A stretch of 64,000 nt of DNA from Kitasatospora cheerisanensis KCTC 2395 (GTDB lineage Bacteria; Actinomycetota; Actinomycetes; Streptomycetales; Streptomycetaceae), in the NCBI RefSeq assembly GCF_000696185.1, contig NZ_KK853997.1, positions 5,806,149-5,870,148 of the forward strand, read 5' to 3'. The stretch's first letter is position 1. The number at the start of each line of letters is the position of its first letter. The position numbers were made by a program, and so were the translations under genes. This document shows, piece after piece, positions 8,243-17,016 of this stretch. Under the pieces are notes generated by a model, which was given only the letters and a program-made list of their open reading frames with translations, searched no databases and was not told the origin of the DNA.

Positions 8243-9318
8243 TGCGCGCTCTTCTTGCGGGCGGCGGCCTTCTTGGTGGCGGCGGGCGTCTCGCGCTCGC
8301 CGACCGCGTGCTCCTCGACCTGCTCCGCGACCTTCTCCGCGACGTGCTGCTCGACGGTGCCGCCGGGGCCAGCGTGCTCGACTCCGGCGATCCGCTCGCG
8401 CAGCCGGTCCACGGGGGTCCGGACGGCGGTGGCGTAGATGTCGTCGGGGTCGAGGCGGCGCAGTTCCTCGGCGATCAGCTCGGCGGTGTCGCGGCGCTTG
8501 AGCGCGACCATGCGGTCGGGCGCGCCGGGCATCGACAGGGTGCCGAGCAGGCCGTCGGGGCGGTCCAGGACGATGTCGCCGTCCTTGGTGCGCAGGATGA
8601 CGGCGGTGATGCCGGGGCCGCCGGTGACGACCCGCTCGACCGGTACCCGCAGGCGGTTGTGCAGCCACAGGCCGAGCAGTTCGACGCTGGGGTTGTACGA
8701 CTCGCCCTCGACCACCGCGGCGGTGATCTCCACGTCGCGCTGGTCGAGCGCGGCGGCCAGCATCGAGCGCCAGCCGGTGATCCGGGTCCACGCCAGGTCG
8801 GTGTCGCCGGGGGTGTAGCCGGTGGCCCGCTGGGCGAGCTGGCCGACCGGCGACTCGGCGGTGACCGCGTCGGTGATCCGGCGCTGGGCGAGCGCGCCCA
8901 GCGGGTCCTGGGCGGGGTTGAGCGGCGCGTTGTCCGGCCACCAGACCACCACGGGGGCGTCCGGCAGCAGCAGCGGCAGCACCACCGACTGGGCGTGCGC
9001 GGCGAGTTCGCCGTGCATGCGCAGGATGACCGTTTCGCCGCTGCCGGCGTCGCTGCCGACCAGGATCTCCGCGTCCAGCCGGGTCTCGGCCCGGGCGCGG
9101 GGCGAGCGGCCGGCCCGCTTGATGACGGCCAGGGTCCGCGAGGGGTGCTCGCGGGAGGCGTCGTTGGCGGCCTTCAGGGCGTCGTAGGCGCTGCCCTCGT
9201 CGGTCACGATGACCAGGGTCAGCACCATGCCGGCGGCGGTCGAGCCGCTGGCCCGCCGGGCGTCCATCAGGGCAGCGTTGATCTTGCTGGACGTGGTGTT
9301 CGTCAGGTCGATCTTCAT
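8239..9318 (-). CDS. opcA: Glucose-6-phosphate dehydrogenase assembly protein OpcA
   Basis: The protein is 359 aa from an ATG that overlaps the zwf stop (ATGA). OpcA is an actinobacterial and cyanobacterial factor needed for active glucose-6-phosphate dehydrogenase. It begins MKIDLTNTTSSKINAALMDA and contains LLLPDAPVVVWWPDNAP, both typical. The last 40 or so residues are a charged Lys/Ala/Glu tail (ATKKAAARKKSAQ) of variable kind in this family. Its place between zwf and pgl is the usual one. Confidence 0.95.
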   Translation of the reverse strand: MKIDLTNTTSSKINAALMDARRASGSTAAGMVLTLVIVTDEGSAYDALKAANDASREHPSRTLAVIKRAGRSPRARAETRLDAEILVGSDAGSGETVILRMHGELAAHAQSVVLPLLLPDAPVVVWWPDNAPLNPAQDPLGALAQRRITDAVTAESPVGQLAQRATGYTPGDTDLAWTRITGWRSMLAAALDQRDVEITAAVVEGESYNPSVELLGLWLHNRLRVPVERVVTGGPGITAVILRTKDGDIVLDRPDGLLGTLSMPGAPDRMVALKRRDTAELIAEELRRLDPDDIYATAVRTPVDRLRERIAGVEHAGPGGTVEQHVAEKVAEQVEEHAVGERETPAATKKAAARKKSAQ

Positions 9319-10901
9319 GGCCGGCGCCAGCTCCTGCCGTCTCGTGCGAGCATCTCGTCCGCCTCGACCGGGCCCCAGGTGCCGGCCGGGTACTGCGCGG
9401 GTTTGCCGTTGGCGTCCCAGTACTGCTCGATCGGGTCGAGGATCTGCCAGGACAGCTCGACCTCCTGGTGCCGCGGGAAGAGGTTCGCGTCGCCGAGCAG
9501 GACGTCCAGGATGAGGCGCTCGTACGCCTCGGGGCTGGACTCGGTGAACGACTCGCCGTAGGCGAAGTCCATGGTGACGTCGCGGACCTCCAGCGCGGTG
9601 CCGGGGACCTTCGAGCCGAAGCGCACGGTGACGCCCTCGTCCGGCTGGACGCGGATCACCAGGGCGTTCTGGCCGAGCTCCTCGGTGGCGTAGGAGTCGA
9701 ACGGCAGGTACGGGGCCCGCTGGAAGACCACCGCGATCTCGGTGACCCGGCGGCCCAGCCGCTTGCCGGTGCGCAGGTAGAACGGCACGCCCGCCCAGCG
9801 CCGGTTGTTGATCTCCAGCTTGATGGCCGCGTAGGTGTCGGTCTTGGACTCGGGGTTGATGCCGTCCTCGTCCAGGTAGCCGAGCACCTCCTCGCCGCCC
9901 TGCCAGCCGGAGGTGTACTGGCCGCGCACGGTGTGCTTGCCCAGGTCGGCGGGGAGCTTGACGGCGGAGAGCACCTTCAGCTTCTCGGCCACCAGCGCCT
10001 TCGGGTGGAAGGACGCCGGCTCCTCGATCGCGGTCAGCGCCATCAGCTGGAGCAGGTGGTTCTGGATGACGTCCCGGGCCGAGCCGATGCCGTCGTAGTA
10101 GCCGGCCCGGCCGCCGATGCCGATGTCCTCGGCCATGGTGATCTGCACGTGGTCGACGTACGACCGGTTCCAGATCGGCTCGAACATTTGGTTGGCGAAG
10201 CGCAGCGCCAGGATGTTCTGGACGGTCTCCTTGCCCAGGTAGTGGTCGATCCGGAAGACCTCGTCGCGGGGGAAGACCTCGTGGACGATCCGGTTCAGCT
10301 CCTGGGCGCTCTCCAGGTCGTGGCCGAACGGCTTCTCGATGACCGCGCGGCGCCAGGAACCCGCGGGCGGGTCGGTGAGGCCGTGCTTCTTGAGCTGCTG
10401 GACCACGGTGGGGAAGAACTTCGGCGGGACCGACAGGTAGAACGCGAAGTTGCCGCTGGTGCCCTGCGCCTGGTCGAGTTCCTCGATGGTGCGGCGCAGG
10501 GTGTCGAAGGCCTCGTCGTCGCCGAAGTCGCCCTGGACGAACCGCATGCCCTTGGCGAGCTGCTGCCAGACCTCCTCGCGGAAGGGGGTGCGCGCGTGCT
10601 CCTTGACGGCGTCGTGCACCACCTGCGCGAAGTCCTCGTCGGCCCACTCGCGTCGGGCGAAGCCGATCAGCGAGAAGCCCGGCGGCAGCAGGCCGCGGTT
10701 GGCGAGGTCGTAGATCGCCGGCATCAGCTTCTTGCGCGACAGGTCGCCGGTGACGCCGAAGATCACCAGTCCGGACGGGCCGGCGATCCTCGGGAGCCGG
10801 CGGTCGGCGGGGTCCCGCAGCGGGTTGACGGGCCGGCTCGGGGTGTCTCCCGCGGCCGGCTCCGTTCCCTCCACGTCCGGGTACGGCTGGGTGTTGCTCA
10901 C
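9315..10901 (-). CDS. zwf: Glucose-6-phosphate dehydrogenase
   Basis: The 528-aa enzyme makes 6-phosphogluconolactone and NADPH. The dinucleotide site GVTGDLSRKK is at residues 49-58 and the active-site block RIDHYLGKE at 217-225. The N-terminal 40 residues before the Rossmann fold are a loose Pro-rich lead, as in other streptomycete copies. The GTG at 10901 has a GGAG nine to ten bases upstream. It lies 43 bp after tal and overlaps opcA. Confidence 0.97.
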   Translation of the reverse strand: MSNTQPYPDVEGTEPAAGDTPSRPVNPLRDPADRRLPRIAGPSGLVIFGVTGDLSRKKLMPAIYDLANRGLLPPGFSLIGFARREWADEDFAQVVHDAVKEHARTPFREEVWQQLAKGMRFVQGDFGDDEAFDTLRRTIEELDQAQGTSGNFAFYLSVPPKFFPTVVQQLKKHGLTDPPAGSWRRAVIEKPFGHDLESAQELNRIVHEVFPRDEVFRIDHYLGKETVQNILALRFANQMFEPIWNRSYVDHVQITMAEDIGIGGRAGYYDGIGSARDVIQNHLLQLMALTAIEEPASFHPKALVAEKLKVLSAVKLPADLGKHTVRGQYTSGWQGGEEVLGYLDEDGINPESKTDTYAAIKLEINNRRWAGVPFYLRTGKRLGRRVTEIAVVFQRAPYLPFDSYATEELGQNALVIRVQPDEGVTVRFGSKVPGTALEVRDVTMDFAYGESFTESSPEAYERLILDVLLGDANLFPRHQEVELSWQILDPIEQYWDANGKPAQYPAGTWGPVEADEMLARDGRSWRRP

Positions 10902-10944
10902 TGTGGTGTGCTCCGCTTTCCGTGCGTCGGTTCCGTGAGCAGGA

Positions 10945-12078
10945 TCAGTTGTCGCTGTGCGACTGGAGCGCGGCGGTGACGGTCTCCAGCAGCTCGGACC
11001 AGGAGGCCTCGAACTTCTGCACGCCCTCCTCCTCCAGCACCCGGACCACGTTGTCGTAGTCCACGCCGGCCGCGGCGACCGCGTCCAGCACGGCCTTGGC
11101 GTCCGCGTAGTTCGGGGTGATGGTGTCGCCGTCGACCACGCCGTGGTCGTCGGTGGCGTCCAGGGTGGCCTCGGGCATGGTGTTGACGGTGCCCGGGGCG
11201 ACCAGCTCGGTCACGTACAGGGTGTCCGGCAGGCTCGGGTCCTTGACGCCGGTGGACGCCCACAGCGGGCGCTGCGGCTTGGCGCCGGCCGCCTCCAGGG
11301 CCTGCCAGCGGGCCGAGGCGGGCTTGCTGCCGTCGACCGAGCCGTAGACCTCCTCGTACGCCTGGTAGGCGAGGCGGGCGTTGGCGACGGCGGCCTTCGA
11401 GCGCAGTTCCTTGGCCTCGCCGCCGACGGCGTCCAGGCGCTTGTCGATCTCGGTGTCGACGCGGGAGACGAAGAAGGAGGCGACCGACTCGATCTGGGAG
11501 AGGTCCAGGCCGGCGGCCTTGGCCTGCTCCAGGCCGGTCAGGTGGGCGTCGATGACGGCCTTGTAGCGTTCCAGCGAGAAGATCAGCGTGACGTTGACGC
11601 TGATGCCCTTGGCGAGCACCGCGCTGATCGCGGGCAGGCCGGCCAGCGTCGCGGGGATCTTGATCAGCACGTTCGGGCGGTCGACCAGCCACCACAGCTG
11701 CTTGGCCTCGGCGACCGTCGCGGCGGTCTCGTGGGCCAGCCGCGGGTCGACCTCGATGGAGACCCGGCCGTCGCGGCCGTTGGAGGCGTCGTACACCGGG
11801 CGCAGCACGTCGGCGGCGTCGCGCACGTCCGAGGTGGTGATCATGCGGACGGCCTCGTCGGTGGTGACCTTGCGCACCGCGAGGTCCTCGAGCTGGGTGT
11901 TGTACGCCCCGTTGCCCGCGATGGCCTTCTGGAAGATGGTCGGGTTGGTGGTGACGCCGACGACGTGCTTCTCCTGCACCAGCTCGGCCAGGTTGCCGGA
12001 GTTCAGGCGCTCCCGGCTGAGGTCGTCCAGCCAGATGGCCACGCCTTCTTCGCTGAGGCGGTTCAATGCGTCGGTCAT
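10945..12078 (-). CDS. tal: Transaldolase
   Basis: This 377-aa enzyme of the long actinobacterial transaldolase type moves a dihydroxyacetone unit between sedoheptulose 7-phosphate and glyceraldehyde 3-phosphate. The N-terminal GVTTNPTIFQKAI (residues 41-53) and the Schiff-base Lys140 in VLIKIPAT are visible, together with SVNVTLIFSLERY. The ATG has GAGGGAC just upstream. It follows tkt after a hairpin. Confidence 0.97.
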   Translation of the reverse strand: MTDALNRLSEEGVAIWLDDLSRERLNSGNLAELVQEKHVVGVTTNPTIFQKAIAGNGAYNTQLEDLAVRKVTTDEAVRMITTSDVRDAADVLRPVYDASNGRDGRVSIEVDPRLAHETAATVAEAKQLWWLVDRPNVLIKIPATLAGLPAISAVLAKGISVNVTLIFSLERYKAVIDAHLTGLEQAKAAGLDLSQIESVASFFVSRVDTEIDKRLDAVGGEAKELRSKAAVANARLAYQAYEEVYGSVDGSKPASARWQALEAAGAKPQRPLWASTGVKDPSLPDTLYVTELVAPGTVNTMPEATLDATDDHGVVDGDTITPNYADAKAVLDAVAAAGVDYDNVVRVLEEEGVQKFEASWSELLETVTAALQSHSDN

Positions 12079-12129
12079 GGTGCTTCAGTCCCTCTTCTTC
12101 TTTTCGTACGTCTGCGGTGGAGTCCGGGG

Positions 12130-12164
12130 CCCGGCCCGGGGCAGTGCGGATACCCCGGACCGGG
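12130..12164 (-). terminator. Hairpin between tkt and tal
   Basis: CCCGGCCCGGGG (12130-12141) and CCCCGGACCGGG (12153-12164) pair with one mismatch around an 11-nt loop. It lies just after the tkt stop on the minus strand and probably attenuates rather than blocks the operon. Confidence 0.6.
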
Positions 12165-12176
12165 CGGGTCAGCGCG

Positions 12177-14273
12177 TCAGCGGGAGACGGCCTCGACCGT
12201 GCGCAGCGAGGCGCGGGCGGCGTTCGCGACGGCATCCGCGGTGATGCCGAACTCCTGGTACAGCACCTTGTAGTCGGCGGAGGCGCCGAAGTGCTCCAGG
12301 CTGATGATCCGGCCGGCGTCGCCGACCAGCTCGCGCCAGCCCTGGGCGATTCCCGCCTCGACCGAGACCCGGGCCCGGACGTTCGGCGGCAGCACGCTGT
12401 CGCGGTACGCCTGGTCCTGCTCGTGGAACCACTCCACCGACGGCATCGAGACGACCCGGGCCGGGGTGCCCTCGGCCTGCAGCGCCTCGCGGGCCTGCAT
12501 GGCCAGCTGCACCTCGGAGCCGGTGCCGATCAGGATGACCTTGGGCTCGCCGCCCTCGGCCTCGGCCAGCACGTAGCCGCCCTTGGCCGCGCCCTCGGCG
12601 GAGCCGAACACCTCGCGGTCGAAGGTCGGCACGCCCTGGCGGGTCAGCACCAGGCCGACCGGGCCGGGGTGGCTGGTCTGCCGCTCCAGCACGGTGCGCC
12701 ACACCACGGCGGTCTCGTTGGCGTCCGCCGGGCGGACCACGGCGAGGCCGGGGATGGCGCGCAGCGCGGCCAGGTGCTCGACCGGCTGGTGGGTCGGGCC
12801 GTCCTCGCCGAGGCCGATGGAGTCGTGCGTCCACACGTAGACCACGGGCAGCTTCATCAGCGCGGCGAGCCGGACCGCGGGGCGCATGTAGTCGGAGAAC
12901 ACCAGGAAGGTGCCGCCGTAGATGCGGGTGCGGCCGTGCAGGGCGATGCCGTTCATCACGGAGCCCATGGCGTGCTCGCGGATGCCGTAGTGGATGGTGC
13001 GGCCGTACGGCGAGGCGCTCTTGAGCGGGTTGCCCTCCGGCAGGAAGGAGGACTCCTCGTCGATGGTGGTGAGGTTGGACTCGGCGAGGTCCGCGGAGCC
13101 GCCCCACAGTTCGGGGACCAGCTTGCCGACGGCCTTCAGGGTGTCGCCGGAGGCCTTGCGGGTGGCGACGTCCTTGCCGGCCGGGAAGACCGGGAGGGCC
13201 TTCTCCCAGCCGTCGGGCAGCTCGCCGATCTGGATCCGGTCGTACTCGGCGGCGCGCTGCGGGTTGGCGGCGCGCCAGTCGCGCAGCTGCTCCTCCCAGG
13301 CGGTGCGGGCGGCCTGGCCGCGCTGCACGACCTCGCGGGCGTGCGCGACGACCTCGTCGGTCACCTCGAAGGTCTTCTGCGGGTCGAAGCCCAGCACCTT
13401 CTTGGTGGCGGCGATCTCGGCGTCGCCGAGGGCCGAGCCGTGCGCCTTGGCGGTGTCCTGGGCGTTCGGCGCGGGCCAGGCGATGATGGTGCGCATCGCG
13501 ATGATCGACGGCTTGCCGGTCTCGGCCTTGGCGGCGGCGAGCGCGGCGGCCAGCGCCGGGACGTCGATGTCGCCGTCCGCCTTCGGGGAGACCCGCTGGA
13601 CGTGCCAGCCGTAGGCCTCGTAGCGGGCCAGCACGTCCTCGGAGAACGCGGTGGCGGTGTCGCCCTCGATGGAGATGTGGTTGTCGTCGTACAGCGCGAC
13701 CAGGTTGCCGAGCTTCTGGTGGCCGGCCAGCGAGGACGCCTCGGCGGAGATGCCCTCCTGGAGGTCGCCGTCGGAGACGATCGCCCAGATGGTGTGGTCG
13801 AACGGCGAGGTGCCGGCCGGCGCGTCCGGGTCGAACAGGCCGCGCTCGTAGCGGGCGGCCATGGCCATGCCGATGGCGTTGCCGACACCCTGGCCGAGCG
13901 GGCCGGTGGTGGTCTCGACGCCGGCGGTGTGGCCGTGCTCGGGGTGGCCGGGTGTGCGGCTGCCCGCGACCCGGAAGGCCTTCAGGTCGTCCAGCGACAG
14001 TCCGTAACCGGACAGGAACAGCTGGGTGTACAGCGTGAGAGAGGTGTGCCCCGGCGAGAGCACGAAGCGGTCGCGGCCGACCCAGGTCGGGTCGGTCGGG
14101 TCGTGGCGCAGGAAGCGCTGGAAGATGAGGTACGCAGCGGGGGCCAACGACATGGCGGTGCCGGGGTGCCCGTTCCCCACCTTCTGCACGGCGTCCATGG
14201 CCAGGACCCGGGCCGTGTCCACGGCCCGCTGGTCCAACTCGCTCCACTCGAATACGTTCGGCGTCGTGCTCAC
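12177..14273 (-). CDS. tkt: Transketolase
   Basis: The 698-aa enzyme transfers two-carbon units with thiamine diphosphate. The N-terminal GHPGTAMSLAPAAYLIF, the cofactor motif starting SDGDLQEGISAEA and ending ALYDDNHISI (GDG to N), and the C-terminal TGSEVQLAMQAREAL are present. The GTG start has AAGGAG about 13-18 bases upstream. It leads the pentose-phosphate operon and is divergent from ctaB, sharing a 401-bp intergenic region. Confidence 0.97.
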   Translation of the reverse strand: MSTTPNVFEWSELDQRAVDTARVLAMDAVQKVGNGHPGTAMSLAPAAYLIFQRFLRHDPTDPTWVGRDRFVLSPGHTSLTLYTQLFLSGYGLSLDDLKAFRVAGSRTPGHPEHGHTAGVETTTGPLGQGVGNAIGMAMAARYERGLFDPDAPAGTSPFDHTIWAIVSDGDLQEGISAEASSLAGHQKLGNLVALYDDNHISIEGDTATAFSEDVLARYEAYGWHVQRVSPKADGDIDVPALAAALAAAKAETGKPSIIAMRTIIAWPAPNAQDTAKAHGSALGDAEIAATKKVLGFDPQKTFEVTDEVVAHAREVVQRGQAARTAWEEQLRDWRAANPQRAAEYDRIQIGELPDGWEKALPVFPAGKDVATRKASGDTLKAVGKLVPELWGGSADLAESNLTTIDEESSFLPEGNPLKSASPYGRTIHYGIREHAMGSVMNGIALHGRTRIYGGTFLVFSDYMRPAVRLAALMKLPVVYVWTHDSIGLGEDGPTHQPVEHLAALRAIPGLAVVRPADANETAVVWRTVLERQTSHPGPVGLVLTRQGVPTFDREVFGSAEGAAKGGYVLAEAEGGEPKVILIGTGSEVQLAMQAREALQAEGTPARVVSMPSVEWFHEQDQAYRDSVLPPNVRARVSVEAGIAQGWRELVGDAGRIISLEHFGASADYKVLYQEFGITADAVANAARASLRTVEAVSR

Positions 14274-14674
14274 CCTGACTCAGGGCTCCTTCCGATTTTG
14301 TGAAGTGTGACCCCGTGAAGGGGACCGGTCGGCCACGCCGTTGTGGTTGGTGCGCCGATCACGGAGGGTTGATCCCGCTTCTCTGTGCGAGCCTACCGTT
14401 TGCGGGGCCCCTCACCCTGCGTGCCGGGCAACGTGGACCGGCGGCGTCGCATTCCCCTGGCGTGCCGTCAACTGCCCTGTCCTACCCTCACCCGTCTAGG
14501 GAGGGTTCGCGCGTCCGAGGGGCAAGACGCGAGCACCTGCGGCTCGCCGGGGGACCCCGGGGCGGATCGGGAGATATGGAACGTCTATGGTTGCGTGGTA
14601 CGCGCAGCGCGGACGGTGGGCACCCTGCGGGTCTCCGGGACGCCTGTGGAAGTTCATCGACTGTTGAGGTGTCC
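14274..14674. other. Divergent tkt/ctaB intergenic region
   Basis: No gene is seen in these 401 bp. On the plus strand TTGATC (14369-14374) and TACCGT (14394-14399) are 19 bp apart. On the minus strand the same segment reads TAGGCT at about 14396-14391, which could be a -10 for tkt with a leader of about 110 bases. These promoter guesses are weak. Confidence 0.3.
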
Positions 14675-15616
14675 GTGACCGCCGTCGAATCCCGCCCCGC
14701 CGGGGTGGTGGGGACGAGGACCGCGCCCCGGCCGCTCGGGGCCCGCGTCGGGGCCTTCGTCGCCCTCACCAAACCCCGGATCATCGAGCTGCTGCTGATC
14801 TCCACGGTGCCGGTGATGTTCCTGGCCCAGGACGGCGTGCCGAACCTGTGGCGGGTCCTCGCGGTGGTGGTCGGCGGCTACCTGTCGGCGGGCGGCGCCA
14901 ACGCGCTCAACATGTACATCGACCGCGACATCGACGCGGTGATGTCCCGCACCGAGCGGCGCCCGATCGTCACCGGCATGGTCTCCCCGCGCGAAGCCGT
15001 GGTCTTCGGCATCACGCTGGCCGTGGTCTCCACGGTCTGGCTCGGCGTCCTGGTCAACTGGCTGTCGTCGGCGCTCGCGCTGGCCGCGCTGCTGTTCTAC
15101 GTCTTCGTGTACACGCTGGGCCTGAAGCGGCGCACCGCGCAGAACGTCGTCTGGGGCGGCATCGCCGGCTGCATGCCGGTGTTCGTCGGCTGGGCGTCCG
15201 TCACCAACTCGCTGTCCTGGTCGGCGGTGCTGCTGTTCCTGGTGGTGTTCTTCTGGACGCCGCCGCACACCTGGGTGCTGTCGATGAAGGTCCGCGACGA
15301 CTACACCCGGGCCGGCGTGCCGATGCTGCCGGTGATCCGCGGCAACATCGGGGTGGCCAAGCAGGTCGTGGCCTACTCCTGGGTGATGGTGGCGACCTCG
15401 CTGCTGCTGTGGCCGGTCGCGCACACCAGTTGGCTGTACCCGGCCACCGCGGTCGTGCTCGGCGCGCTGTGGATGAAGGAGGCGTACGCGCTCCAGTCGC
15501 GCGCCAAGGCCGGCATCGTGGGCGCCAAGCTCAAGGAGATGCGGCTGTTCCACTGGTCGATCACCTACCTGACGCTGCTGTTCCTCGAAGTCGCGATCGA
15601 CCCGTTCATCGGCTGA
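14675..15616 (+). CDS. ctaB: Protoheme IX farnesyltransferase (heme O synthase)
   Basis: This 313-aa integral membrane prenyltransferase adds farnesyl to heme B. The first Asp-rich motif reads NALNMYIDRDIDAVMSRTER, and the second region includes TPPHTWVLSMKVRDDYTRAG. About eight hydrophobic helices follow one another. Two in-frame GTGs, 14669 and 14675, are possible; 14675 has GAGG six bases away. The partner enzyme for the next step, ctaA, lies 3 kb downstream on the other strand. Confidence 0.95.
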   Translation: MTAVESRPAGVVGTRTAPRPLGARVGAFVALTKPRIIELLLISTVPVMFLAQDGVPNLWRVLAVVVGGYLSAGGANALNMYIDRDIDAVMSRTERRPIVTGMVSPREAVVFGITLAVVSTVWLGVLVNWLSSALALAALLFYVFVYTLGLKRRTAQNVVWGGIAGCMPVFVGWASVTNSLSWSAVLLFLVVFFWTPPHTWVLSMKVRDDYTRAGVPMLPVIRGNIGVAKQVVAYSWVMVATSLLLWPVAHTSWLYPATAVVLGALWMKEAYALQSRAKAGIVGAKLKEMRLFHWSITYLTLLFLEVAIDPFIG

Positions 15617-15642
15617 CCCGGCCTCTCGACACCCCCTCGGCC

Positions 15643-16287
15643 TCAGCGCGGCGCAAGCCCGCTGGGGCCGACGTGGTTCTCCAGCCAGGCGTGCAGCGGC
15701 GCCGCCGCGTGCAGGAACTCCACCACCCGGTCGCAGGCCCCGGCGGTGCCCAGCCACGGGGCGGGCTCCCACTGCTGCCAGGCGATCAGGCCCTTGTGGC
15801 GCAGCAGCTCGATCCGCGGGTGGTCCTTCGGGTATCCGCGCGGCGCGGTCTTCAGGCTGTCCCGGCCGACCACCTCCGGCCCGGCGCCGCGCACGGCCGC
15901 CACCACCCGCTCCAGCTCGGCGCCCGTCACGTCCTCGGCGACCGCGGTCCGGTAGGCCGCCAGCTGGTCGCTCGCCAGATGGTAGTAGCCCAGCCCGCAG
16001 GCCAGCCCGTCGGCGGACAGCTGCACGTAGCCGCCGGACTCCAGGACCGCGCCGATGTGCGTCTTGTAGGGCGACTTGTCGGCGGAGAACCGGACGTCCC
16101 GGTGGGGCCGGAAGATCTTTCCCGGCCCGAACTCGGGCTCCAGCCGGGCCAGCAGCGCCTCCATCGGGGCGCGCACCTGCTCCTCGTAGCGGGCGCGGTG
16201 CTCCGTCCAGAAGGTCCTGGAGTTGTCGGCCTCCAGGTGCTCGTAGAACTCCAGGGCCTCGGCCGGCCAGCCACGGAAATCGTTCAC
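15643..16287 (-). CDS. DUF2461 family protein
   Basis: The 214-aa protein matches the DUF2461 (TIGR02453) family, known only from sequence. Typical blocks are NDFRGWPAEALEFYEHLEAD at the start, DVRFSADKSPYKTHIGAVL, and the ending APRGYPKDHPRIELLRHKGL. No catalytic site can be assigned. It is convergent with ctaB (26 bp between stops) and divergent from the chorismate-lyase-like gene. Confidence 0.85.
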   Translation of the reverse strand: MNDFRGWPAEALEFYEHLEADNSRTFWTEHRARYEEQVRAPMEALLARLEPEFGPGKIFRPHRDVRFSADKSPYKTHIGAVLESGGYVQLSADGLACGLGYYHLASDQLAAYRTAVAEDVTGAELERVVAAVRGAGPEVVGRDSLKTAPRGYPKDHPRIELLRHKGLIAWQQWEPAPWLGTAGACDRVVEFLHAAAPLHAWLENHVGPSGLAPR

Positions 16288-16376
16288 GAGGGCCAGTATT
16301 CACGCTGCGGGGGCGCGGGCCGCGCGGCTTTGCCCGCGCATGGGGTGACGTTTCGTCAGCGGAAACAGTTCTCCAG

Positions 16377-16382
16377 TAGGGT
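16377..16382 (+). promoter_or_regulatory. Candidate -10 element for the ubiC-like/pobA-like pair
   Basis: TAGGGT lies 43 bp before the ATG at 16426. A TCGTCA at 16353-16358 would be a poor -35 at 18 bp. Confidence 0.35.
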
Positions 16383-16425
16383 CGGCCACCGCCGTGATCC
16401 TGTCGTCATCTTTTCGGGGGAACCG

Positions 16426-17016
16426 ATGCCGCTGCCGTCCGTCGTCGTGTCCGGACACCTGTTCCGGGCCCGGGAGCCCGCCGAACTCGCCTGCCGGGTC
16501 GGCGCCTTCGCCGCCGCGCCCACCCGGCTCCTGCTGGCCTCGGACGGCCTCACTACCACCCTGCTGTCCGCCTGGACCGGCGGCCCGGTGCGGGTCGGGG
16601 GAGCGGAGCACCGGCGGGTGGCCGCCGTCGGCGCGCCCACCGGGGCCGCCGTGCTGCTGCGGGCCGGCGCGGACGAGGAGCTGATCGTCCGCCGCTCGGT
16701 GCTCACCGGGCCGGACGGCGCAGAGCTGTCGCGCAACGTGGTGGTCGCCCGGCCCGGGCTGTCCGCCGCCGCCGAGGAGTGCCTGACCGACCCCGACGCG
16801 CCGATCGGCGCCGCCCTGCGGGCCGCCGGTACCGCCCACCGGCGCACCGTGCTGGACGCCGGCGTGCGCGACTGGGACGGCGCGGACGCCGCCTACAAGA
16901 CCTACCTGATGTGGCACGGGCAGCAGCCGCTGGCCGCCGTCACCGAGACCTTCGACCCCGCCGTGGTGCCCGCCGCACCCGCCGCCGCACTGCTCGCCGC
17001 CGGAGGCAGCCGATGA
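16426..17016 (+). CDS. Chorismate-pyruvate-lyase-like protein (UbiC/DUF98 type)
   Basis: The 196-aa protein starts at an ATG with GGGGGAA just upstream. It shows the pattern of the UbiC-like/DUF98 family: LLLASDGLTTTLLSAW early, LIVRRSVLTGPDGAELSRNV in the middle, PIGAALRAAGTAHRRTVLDA, and TETFDPAVVPA near the end. The Arg in the RRS segment and the Glu in TETF are candidates for the chorismate-binding Arg and catalytic Glu of UbiC. If active, it would release 4-hydroxybenzoate from chorismate. Its stop overlaps the ATG of a PobA-type hydroxylase, whose substrate would be exactly that product. Function is inferred from family and neighbour. Confidence 0.75.
   Translation: MPLPSVVVSGHLFRAREPAELACRVGAFAAAPTRLLLASDGLTTTLLSAWTGGPVRVGGAEHRRVAAVGAPTGAAVLLRAGADEELIVRRSVLTGPDGAELSRNVVVARPGLSAAAEECLTDPDAPIGAALRAAGTAHRRTVLDAGVRDWDGADAAYKTYLMWHGQQPLAAVTETFDPAVVPAAPAAALLAAGGSR

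Noticed and set aside
12169..14247. Long open frames antisense or in other frames to tkt and similar genes
   Set aside because: They are Arg/Pro/Gly-rich shadows produced by high GC third positions; the real frame has the family motifs.
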